DNA of 64,000 bases, from contig NZ_RBDY01000031.1 in the NCBI RefSeq assembly GCF_003626575.1, positions 1 to 64,000 of the forward strand, in the 5' to 3' direction. How positions within the stretch are numbered: the first letter of the stretch is position 1; every line of letters begins with the position of its first letter. Source of the DNA: Streptomyces radicis (GTDB lineage: Bacteria; Actinomycetota; Actinomycetes; Streptomycetales; Streptomycetaceae). The translations under genes were made by a program, and so were the position numbers. Under the pieces are notes generated by a model. That model was not told where the DNA came from. It saw only the letters and a list, made by a program, of their open reading frames with translations, and did not search any database. This document shows positions 52,923-61,900 of the stretch, piece after piece.

Positions 52923-54299
52923 TCAGACGGTGACGGCCACGCGGTCGGCGTACTCGGCGATCAGCTCTGCGGCCCGTGGCGCGCCGCCCGCCTCGCGCAG
53001 CGACCGCCCCACGCTCAGGGCGCGTTCGGTGAAGCCCGGCTCGTCGAGGACGCGCGCCAGGCGGTCGCCGATGGCCGCCGCGTCGGCGAGCCCGGTGTCG
53101 GGGACGGCGAGCCCGGCGCCGCTGTCGGCGACCCGGACGGCGAGGTCGTGGCAGTCGAGCCACAGCGGCAGCACCACCATGGGCTTGCCGAAGCTCAGTC
53201 CCTCGCTGACGCTGTTGCCGCCGCCGTGGCAGACGAACGCGCGCACATGCGGGTGCGCGAGCACGTCGAACTGCGAGGACACCCATGACTCGATCCGCAG
53301 GTTGTCGGGCAACAGACGCTCGGGCGGGAGGAGTTCGCGCTGGGCCTCGCTGAGCTTCCACAGCACGGCGCGGTCGGGTCCGAGGCGGCGGGCCACCTCG
53401 ACAAGGGCGGTGATCTGCGCGGCGGATGGGCGGGCGATGGTGCCGAAGTTCATGAAGACGACCGACTCGCGCTCGTCCAGCCAGCGGCGCAGCCCGTCGT
53501 CGCCCGGCGCCTCGGGCAGCGGCGGCACGACGGCGCCGAGCATGCGCACCTTGTCCGGCACGGGGAAGGGGTACTCGAGGCCGAAGACCGAGTAGGCGAA
53601 GATCGCGGTGGCGGCGTCGATCCTGGCGCCGACGTCGCCTGTGGGGTTGACGATGCCGAGCTTCTTGCGGCTCTCGACGAACGCCATGGCCTGCTTGGCG
53701 ACGCCCCGCTGGAACGGCAGGGTCAGGAACCGCGCGCGGAACAGCCGGTTGCGGATCCGCTGGCCGCGCGTCATGTCCCGTGGCAGCCCGGAGAACGGCG
53801 TCGGGTAGCTCTTGGGGAGCCGGGGCAGGAAGAGGCCGCTGAGCGGATAGGGCACGCTGAGCACGAACGGGATGCCGCGCGTCATGGCGACCTCGATGCC
53901 GTAGACGGTGGCCGCGTCCACGACCATGAGCGACGGCCTGACGCGCGCGACCTCGGCGTCAAGGGCCCGGTACTTCTCGGTGAACGACTCGACGTCGAGC
54001 GTCTCGCGGATGAACGCCACATAGCCGCGCCAGCGGGACGGCGAGGTGGTCGCCGCGTAGGCCGCGTCGTCCCACAGGCTCGGGGTCACGCGGCGGATGG
54101 GCGCGCCAAGGTCCACGAAGCGGATCGGTGACTCGCCGCCGAGCGCCTCCACGTCGGGCCGTACGGTGGCGTCCGACGCGAACCACAGGTCCGAACGGCC
54201 GCGCGCGGCCAACTCCTTCGCGATGGTCAACAGGGGGTTCAGCTGACCGCGTGAGGAAATGGAGCAGAACAGGACGGCGCCCGGGGTGTGGTCACTCAT
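52923..54299 (-). CDS. Macrolide-type glycosyltransferase (GT1 family)
   Basis: A 458-residue GT-B glycosyltransferase. The N-terminal acceptor domain opens with VLFCSISSRGQLNPLLTIAKELAARG. The C-terminal donor domain contains VVFMNFGTIARPSA (about 286-299) and the nucleotide-sugar motif FVCHGGGNSVSEGLSFGKPMV, with the HGGG core of the family. It lacks the features of EryCIII-type enzymes and looks closer to the general UGT/MGT group, so the sugar and acceptor cannot be predicted. It starts at ATG 54299 with no Shine-Dalgarno. A -10-like hexamer ends 7 bp upstream, suggesting a leaderless transcript. It is divergent from the second glycosyltransferase, with 241 bp between them. Confidence 0.9.
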   Translation of the reverse strand: MSDHTPGAVLFCSISSRGQLNPLLTIAKELAARGRSDLWFASDATVRPDVEALGGESPIRFVDLGAPIRRVTPSLWDDAAYAATTSPSRWRGYVAFIRETLDVESFTEKYRALDAEVARVRPSLMVVDAATVYGIEVAMTRGIPFVLSVPYPLSGLFLPRLPKSYPTPFSGLPRDMTRGQRIRNRLFRARFLTLPFQRGVAKQAMAFVESRKKLGIVNPTGDVGARIDAATAIFAYSVFGLEYPFPVPDKVRMLGAVVPPLPEAPGDDGLRRWLDERESVVFMNFGTIARPSAAQITALVEVARRLGPDRAVLWKLSEAQRELLPPERLLPDNLRIESWVSSQFDVLAHPHVRAFVCHGGGNSVSEGLSFGKPMVVLPLWLDCHDLAVRVADSGAGLAVPDTGLADAAAIGDRLARVLDEPGFTERALSVGRSLREAGGAPRAAELIAEYADRVAVTV

Positions 54300-54305
54300 G
54301 CGAAT

Positions 54306-54341
54306 ACCGTCCGGGGGGGTTCACGTTCGCGACAACCCCTA
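54306..54341 (-). promoter_or_regulatory. Promoter of glycosyltransferase 52923-54299
   Basis: On the minus strand TAGGGG at 54341-54336, 24 bases, then GACGGT (54311-54306), keeping A2 and T6 of a -10. TTGTCG after the box is a reasonable -35 with an 18-nt spacer. The box is half of a perfect CCCCTAGGGG palindrome (54336-54345). Another CCCCTA lies at 54357-54362. Transcription would begin at or next to the ATG. Confidence 0.5.
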
Positions 54342-54394
54342 GGGGTGGCGCCGTTGCCCCTACCCGGCGGAGCCGTGCCACCTGTGCGCGGGAC

Positions 54395-54430
54395 TAGGGG
54401 GTTGGAGCGGGCTCCGTGCCGCCCTAGGCT
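54395..54430 (+). promoter_or_regulatory. Promoter of glycosyltransferase 54541-55812
   Basis: TAGGGG at 54395-54400, 24 bases, then TAGGCT at 54425-54430, a typical actinomycete -10. The spacer contains the inverted repeat GGAGC..GCTCC. The predicted leader is about 105 nt before an ATG preceded by AGGAG. Confidence 0.58.
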
Positions 54431-54540
54431 CGGCGGCGATCCGCCGGACGAGCCCGCACCGGTCTCCATCGTTCCGGGGCCCCGTTGCGCATGGCACCCA
54501 CCCCAGGCGGCCCCTGAAGCCAGCCCACGAAGGAGACTCC

Positions 54541-55812
54541 ATGCGAGTCCTGTTCGCCACCGTGTCGGAAGACGCGCACTTCTTCAACCTCGTGCCGATG
54601 GCCTGGGCGGCGCGGGCCGCAGGGCACGACGTGATCGTGGCCAGCCATCCCGCCGGGGCGGAGAGCATCGTCCGCGCGGGGCTGCCCGCGGTCGCGGTCG
54701 GCAGCGACCACAACCTGTACGAGATCCTGGCCCAGTACGCCGGCTCGGCCGAGGAGCAGGAGGGCAAGGCGGTCGACCCGTACACGCTGCCCGACGAGTA
54801 CAGGTCGTGGGAGTTCTTCCAGGGCTACTACGGGGCGATGGTGCACATCGCCTACGGCCTGCTGAACGACCCGATGGTGGACGGCCTCGTGGAGTTCGCC
54901 GAGGAGTGGCGGCCCGACCTGGTGATCTGGGACCACACCACCTACGCGGGCCCGGTGGCGGCCAAGGTGGTGGGCGCGGCGCACGGGCGGCTGCTGTGGG
55001 GTCCCGACGTGTGGTCGCCGATGCGCGACCGGTTCCTGAAGCTCAAGGCGGAGCAGCCCGAGGGCGCGGACTTCGACCCGATGCGGGCGTGGCTGGAGCC
55101 GATCCTCGAGCGCCATGGCGCGGAGTTCGGCGAGGAGCTGATCTCGGGCCAGTTCACGCTGCATCACCAGCCGCCGAGCCTGCGCGCCGGGGACTCGACG
55201 ACGGTGGACTACGGCGTTCAGTTCGTGCCCTACAACGGCCGTGCGGAGCTGCCGCGTTGGCTGCGCGAGGAGAAGCCGACCCGGCCCCGGGTGTGTCTGA
55301 CCCTGGGCCGCAGCCTGGACAGGGCGGGCAACGACGGCGGACTCGTCGACAAGCTGATCGCGGCCGTGGACGGCCTGGACATCGAGGTCATCGCGACGCT
55401 TGGCCGCGAGCAGCGCGAGTCGCTGACGAGCGTGCCGGAGAATGTGCGCCTCGTGGACTACACGGCGCTGCACCAGCTGCTTCCGACGTGTGAGGCGATC
55501 ATCAGCCACGGCGGTGGGACGACCCTGGTGACGGCGATGCGCTACGGCGTGCCGCAGCTGATCGTTCCCCAGGTCGGCATGGGCGAGTGCCTGTACGCGG
55601 CGCAGACGCTGGAGGCGGCGGGCGCGGCGCTGCACGAGGCGGCGCACGCCGCGACGAGCGAGAGCCTGCGCGAGAAGGTGTCGCGCCTGGTGGGCGAGGA
55701 GTCGTTCCGGCGGGCCGCCGAGCGGCTGAGGGACGAGATCGTGGCCACCCCGTCGCCCGCCGAGGTCGTGCCGGTGCTCGAGAAGCTGGCCGCCGAGTAC
55801 CGCGCCGTCTGA
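54541..55812 (+). CDS. EryCIII/DesVII-type macrolide glycosyltransferase
   Basis: A 423-residue GT-B enzyme. The N-terminus (MRVLFATVSEDAHFFNLVPMAWAARAAGHDV) is typical of the antibiotic glycosyltransferases that attach deoxysugars from TDP donors (EryCIII, DesVII, TylM2). The donor domain has CLTLGRSLDRAGN near 258-270 and ISHGGGTTLVTAMRYGVPQLIVPQ near 320-343. The ATG at 54541 follows AGGAG by 6 nt. Many members of this group need a P450-like auxiliary protein encoded next to them; none is in this window. Deoxysugar biosynthesis genes are also absent here, so they must lie elsewhere in the cluster or genome. The gene is divergent from the other glycosyltransferase and converges on the thioesterase PKS across a strong terminator. 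Confidence 0.93.
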   Translation: MRVLFATVSEDAHFFNLVPMAWAARAAGHDVIVASHPAGAESIVRAGLPAVAVGSDHNLYEILAQYAGSAEEQEGKAVDPYTLPDEYRSWEFFQGYYGAMVHIAYGLLNDPMVDGLVEFAEEWRPDLVIWDHTTYAGPVAAKVVGAAHGRLLWGPDVWSPMRDRFLKLKAEQPEGADFDPMRAWLEPILERHGAEFGEELISGQFTLHHQPPSLRAGDSTTVDYGVQFVPYNGRAELPRWLREEKPTRPRVCLTLGRSLDRAGNDGGLVDKLIAAVDGLDIEVIATLGREQRESLTSVPENVRLVDYTALHQLLPTCEAIISHGGGTTLVTAMRYGVPQLIVPQVGMGECLYAAQTLEAAGAALHEAAHAATSESLREKVSRLVGEESFRRAAERLRDEIVATPSPAEVVPVLEKLAAEYRAV

Positions 55813-55848
55813 CCCTACCCTCCCCCCTGGTCGCCCCGACGGCGTGAC

Positions 55849-55882
55849 GGCCGACGCCCCCGCTTCCGCGGGGGCGTCGGCC
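55849..55882. terminator. Bidirectional hairpin terminator between glycosyltransferase and terminal PKS
   Basis: A perfect 15-bp stem (55849-55863 with 55868-55882) closed by a TTCC loop and followed by CTTT on the plus strand. It lies between convergent stops at 55812 and 55914. Confidence 0.87.
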
Positions 55883-55913
55883 CTTTGTCGTGTGCGTTGT
55901 CGTGTGCGGGGTG

Positions 55914-58900
55914 TCAGGTGGTGGGCAGCTTGGTCAGCCAGGCGTTGATGGCCTCGGCCGTGGTGGGGGCGTGCTCCTCCAGCATGGTGAAGTGGTTCCC
56001 GGGGACGTCCACGGCCTCGTGCGGCTGGCTCCACCACGCCTGCCACTCCTGGGCGGCGGGGGCGGGTCCCGTGCCGTCGGACATGTACTCGGTGGCGCGG
56101 ATCAGCAGGATCGGGGTGTCGATCTGGGCGGGGGTCCAGAAGCCGCCGAAGAGGCGCAGGTACCAGCCCATCGAGGTGAGCCCGAGGCCGTCCATGTGGC
56201 CGAAGCTCTCCTCGCGGTCGTTGCCCTCCTTGATCATGCCCGGCCTGACCGTGTCGGTGACGTCGGACGCGGTGGGCGGGTAGGTGTCGAGCATGATCAC
56301 GCCGGCGGGCCTGACCCCGGCGCGCTCCAGGTGGGCGGCCGTCAGATGGGCGAGCCAGCCGCCCGCCGACGCGCCCGCGAGGACGAACGAGCCGCTGTCG
56401 GGGTAGTCGGCCATGACCGCCTCGGCCTGGGCGCGGGCGAGCGCGTCGAGGTCGTCGGCGAGGGGCTCGCCCTCGGCGTAGCCGGGCGCCGTCAGCACCG
56501 AGACGTCGCGCTCGGCCACGGCGCGCAGGGCGGCGGAGAGCTTGAAGTACTGGTGGGGCCCGGCCAGGGCGCTGATGGAGGTCAGGCACACGAGGGCCGG
56601 TCCTTCGAGGCCGCGGGCGAACGGCGTCAGCGCGAGCGGCTTCGGCAGCTCGTCGGGGGTGGCGAACGTCGGCCTGACGCGGGACGCGGCCATCAGCAGG
56701 TCGGCGGCCTCGTCGAACCTGCCGGTGGTGTTGGCCCTGCGGTACATGGCGGCCAGCGAGTCGAGCGACGTGTCGGCGGCGGGCGGGATCTCGGCCACGG
56801 CGCGCAGCAGCGTCTGCGCCTCCTCGAACTTGCCGAGCTCGCACCCGCGCCGGTACATCGCGGCGATGGAGTCGGCCGGGTCATCGCGCACGGCCCGCGG
56901 CTCGGCCGGGGCGGCCGCCCCGCCGAGCTCGTCCGACAGGTACCGCACCAGGGCGGTGGGGGTGGCGTGTTCGAAGATGAGCTTGGTGGGGAGCCGCAGC
57001 CCGGTCGCGGTGGCGAGCCTGTTGCGGAACTCGACGGCGGCGAGCGAGTCGACGCCGTGTTCGAGGAAGCCGCGGTCGCGGTCGATGGCGTCGCCGCCGC
57101 GGTGGCCGAGGATGGACGCGAGGAGCGAGCGCACCAGGGTCATCAGCGTCTCGTTCCGCTCGGCGGCGCCGAGTCCGGCGAGCCGGTCGGCCAGCCCCGT
57201 GACCGGCTCGGCGGCGGCCCTGCGGGCGGGCGCCCTCACCAGGCCGCGCAGCAGCGGCTGGATGAACCCGGACGCCGCCTGGGCGCGCAGCGCGGGCAGT
57301 TCGAGGCGGAGCGGCACCAGCACGGGGGCGTCGCAGCGGCGGGCGGTGGCGAAGAGGGCCAGGCCCTCGTCGGTCGAGAGGGGCGCGATGCCGGAGCGGT
57401 TGATGCGGCCGAGGTCGGTGTCGGCGACCTGCTCGGCCATGTCGCCGCGCTCGTCCCACAGGCCCCAGGCCAGCGAGGTGGCGGGCAGCCCTTGGGCGCG
57501 GCGGTGGTGGGCGAGGGCGTCGAGGAACGCGTTGGCGGCGGCGTAGTTGCCCTGGCCCGGGCCGCCGAGCGTTCCGGCGGCCGAGGAGAACAGGACGAAC
57601 GCCTTCAGGTCGCGCTCGCGGGTCAGCTCGTGCAGGTTCCAGGCGGCGTCGACCTTGGGCCGCAGCACGCGGTCGACCTTCTCGGGGGTGAGCGAGCCGA
57701 TCACGCCGTCGTCGAGGACGCCCGCGATGTGCACGACGGCGGTCAGGTCGGGGATGGCGCCGATCAGCACGGAGGCCGCGTCCAGGTCGGCGACGTCGCA
57801 GGCGACGGCCGACGCGTGCGCGCCCAGGTCGTTGAGCGTGGCGAGGAGTTCGGCGGCGCCCTCGGTGGCGGGGCCGCGCCTGCCCGCGAGGACGAGCCGC
57901 CGCGCGCCGTGCTCGGTGACCAGGCGCCGGGTGACGAGGGAGCCGAGCGCGCCGAGGGCGCCCGTGACCAGCACGGTGCCGTCGAACGCGGGCGACTCAT
58001 CGGCGTCAGGGGTCACCCGGGCCAGGCGTGGGGCCAGCGCGGTGTCGCCGCGCACGGCGACCTGTGGCTCGCCCGAGGCGAGCGCGGCGGCGACGGCGCG
58101 CGGGGTGGCGTCGGCGTCGAGGTCGAGCAGCGCGAACCGCTCGGGGTCCTCCGACTGGGCGGACCGCAGCAGGCCCCACACGGGCGCGGCGGCCAGGTCG
58201 ACGGGGTCGCCCGCATCGGCGACGACCGCGCCCGTGGTCAGCACGACGAGGCGGGAGGCGGCGAACCGCTCGTCGGCGAGCCACCGTTGGGCCTGGGCCA
58301 GCGCCCGCCCGACGGTCTCGCGCACCGCGTGGGGCGGCTCGCCCGTGGCCGTGGGGCATGTGAGCACGACCGTCCCCTGTGGGTCGGCCAGGTCGGCGAG
58401 GTCGGCAACGGTGGCGAGCCCGAGGCGTCGCAGCGCGGTCGGCGGCTCGCCCTCGGACACCAGCGCGGTGTCCGAGGCGTCGCCTTCGGCGGTGACGGGC
58501 AGCCAGTCGATCGAGAACAGCGACTCCTGGCGGCGCGCCTGCCGCGCGGCGACGGGGGCCCTGAGCGTGACGGAGTCGACGTCGGCGACGGGCTGCCCCG
58601 TCGGGTCGGCCATGGTGACGCGGACGGTGTTGTCGCCGGTCGGCGTGATCCGCACGCGCAGCCGCGCGGCGCCGACGGAGTGGATCCGCACGCCGCACCA
58701 CACGGCGGGGAGCCCGGTCGTGCCCGCGCCGGTGAGAGCGGCGGGGTGCAGGGCCGCGTCGAGCAGCGCGGGGTGCAGGTCGAACGGCTCGGCGTCGGCC
58801 GGGGTCTCGAGCGCGACGTCGGCCAGCACGTCGTCGCCGTCGCGCCAGGCGGCGCGCAGGCCCTGGAACGCCGGGCCGAGCGCGATGCCGTCGGCGAACA

Positions 58901-61900
58901 GCCGCTCGTAGTGCCCGTCGAGCGGCAGCTCGACGGCGCCGGGCGGGGGCCAGGCGGTCAACGGCTCGGGCGCGGGCCCGGCGGAGACGCCGAGCGCGCC
59001 CGTGAGGTGCCGGGTCCACGGCATGTCGTCGCCATCGGGCCGCGAGTGCAGGGTGAGCGCCCGCCGACCGTTCCCTTCGGGGGCCGAGACGGTCAACTGG
59101 AAGGAGACTCCGCCCTGTTCGGGCAGGACGAGCGGGGCCTCGACGGTCAGCTCCTCGACGGTGCCGCAGCCCTGGCTGCGCCCCGCGTACGCGGCGATCT
59201 CGACAAGCGCCGTGCTGGGCAGGGCCGTTGTGTCGAGCACGGCGTGGTCGCCGAGCCAGGGGTGGCCCTCGAGCGACAACCGCCCGGTGAACAGCACCCC
59301 TTCGCTGTCCGCGAGGGCCACGGCCGCGCCGAGCAGCGGGTGTTCGGCGGCGCCGAGCCCGACGGCCGTGACGTCGCCCGACCAACCGGTCGGCGCCTGC
59401 GGCCAGTAGGTCTGGCGCTGGAACGGGTAGGTGGGCAGGTCGATGTGGCGGCCGCTCTGGATGTCCCAGCGGACGGGGACGCCATGGACGAACGCCTCGC
59501 CGAGGGAGAGTTGGAGGCGCTCGGGGCCGCCCTCGTCGCGGCGCAGGGTGCCGAGGGCGACGACGTCGGTGTCCTCGGCGGTCTCGCGCAGGGCCGCGCC
59601 GAGCACGGGGTGGGCCGATGTCTCGATGAACGCGCCGAAGCCGTCCGCCAGCAGGGCGCGGGTGGCGGCCTCGAACTCCACCGGCTCCCGCATGTTCCGG
59701 TACCAGTACCCGGCGTCGAGCTCGGCGGTGTCCAGCGGGCCACCGGTGACGGTCGAGTAGAACGGGACGCTGCCCGAACGCGGGGCTACGGGCGCGAAGT
59801 CGGACAGCAGGCGCTCCCGCAGCGGCTCCACCTGCGCGGAGTGAGCCGCGGTGTGGATGCCCCTGATCCTGCGGGCCCGCACCCCCTCGGCGGACATGAT
59901 CTCGACCAGCTCGTCGAGCGCCGCCGGATCACCCGCGACCGCGCACGCTTCGGGGCTGTTCACGGCGGCGACGGACAGGGCGTCGCCCCAGCGGGCCAGG
60001 CGTTCGCGCACGACGTCCGCTGGCAGGCCGAGTGACGCCATGCCGCCCCGGCCGACCAGACCGATCGACGCCCGGGAGCGCAACGCGACCACCCGCGCTC
60101 CGTCGTCGAGGGACAGGCCACCAGCCACCACGGCCGCGGCGATCTCGCCCTGGGAGTGGCCGACGACCGCGGCGGGCTCCACGCCGTGGGAGCGCCAGAC
60201 GGCGGCCAGGGACACCATCACGGCCCACAGCACCGGCTGCACGACGTCCACGCGGGCCAGCAACTCAGGGTCGACCAACGCCTGGTCGAGGTCCCACTCG
60301 ACGAACGGCGCGAGCGCGGCCCGGCACTCCTCCATCGACTCACGGAACGCCGGTGCGACGTCGAGGAGTTGGGACGCCATCCCGGCCCACTGCGTTCCCT
60401 GCCCCGGAAACACGAACACCGGACGTGACGCACTCGACAGGACACGCCCTGTGGCGACGCCCGCGGCCGGTTCGCCGCGCGACAGGGCGTCGAGGCCCTC
60501 GGCGCCCGAGACGACCACGGCGCGGTACTCCCACGTCGGACGGGACAGCAGCGTTGCCGCCACGTCGCGCGGGTCGTGCGCGTCGATGACCTCGGCCAGG
60601 CGCCCCGCCATGTCCCGCACGGCCGCCTCGGAACGCCCTGAGAGCGCCAACGGCACAGGGCGCTCGGGGCGTTCGGACGGGCGGGGCGGGATGGAACGCC
60701 GGGGGGCCTCCTCGATGACGGCGTGGGCGTTGGTGCCGCTGACGCCGAAGGAGGAGACGGCGGCGCGGCGCGGGCGGCCCTCGGTGGACCAGGGGCGGGC
60801 CTCGGTGAGCAGCTCGACCGCTCCGGCCGTCCAGTCCACCTGGTCGGACGGCTCGGCCACATGCAGGGTGCGGGGCAGCGTCGTGTGCCGCATGGCCATG
60901 ACCATCTTGATGATCCCGGCGGCGCCCGCGGCGGCCTGGGTGTGGCCGATGTTGGACTTCACCGAGCCGAGCCACAGCGGGTTCTCGGGGTCGCGGTCGC
61001 GGCCATAGGTGGCGAGCAGCGCCTGGGCCTCGATGGGGTCCCCGAGCCGCGTCCCCGTGCCATGGGCCTCGACGGCGTCCACGTCGGCCGTCGTGAGGCC
61101 CGCGTCGGCGAGGGCGGCGCGGATGACGCGCTGCTGGGATGGCCCGTTGGGGGCGGTGATGCCATTGCTCGCACCGTCCTGGTTGACGGCGGTGCCGCGG
61201 ACGACGGCGAGGACGGGGTGGCCGTTGCGGCGCGCGTCGGAGAGGCGTTCGACCAGCAGCATGCCGACACCCTCGGAGAAGCCGACGCCGTCGGCCGTCG
61301 AGGAGAACGCCTTGGAGCGCCCGTCGGGCGACAGGGCCCGCTGGAGGCTCAGCTCGATCAGCACGCCCGGGTCGGCCATCACGGAGACGCCGCCCGCGAG
61401 GGCGAGGTCGCACTCGCCGCTGCGCAGCGCCTGCGCGGCGAGGTGGAGGGTGACCAGGGAGGATGAGCAGGCGGTGTCGACGGTGACGGCGGGGCCTTCG
61501 AGGCCGAACGTGTAGGAGACGCGGCCCGAGGCGATGCTGCCGGAGGTGCCGGTGCCGACGTGGCCGTCGTTCCCGTCGGGCGTCTGCTGGAGCATGTGGG
61601 CGTAGTCGTGGTACATCAGCCCCGCGAACACGCCGGTGCGGCTGCCGCGCAGGGTCGCGGGGTCGATGCCCGCGCGTTCGAACGTCTCCCATGAGGTCTC
61701 GAGGAGCAGCCGGTGCTGCGGGTCCATGGAGAGCGCCTCGCGGGGGCTGATGCCGAAGAACACCGGGTCGAACTCGGCGACGTCGTGCAGGAATCCGCCC
61801 TCGCGCGTGTAGCTGGTGCCGGGCCGCTGCGGGTCGGGGTCGTAGAGCCTGCCGAGGTCCCAGCCGCGGTTCCCCGGGAACGGGGTGATGCCGTCGCGGC

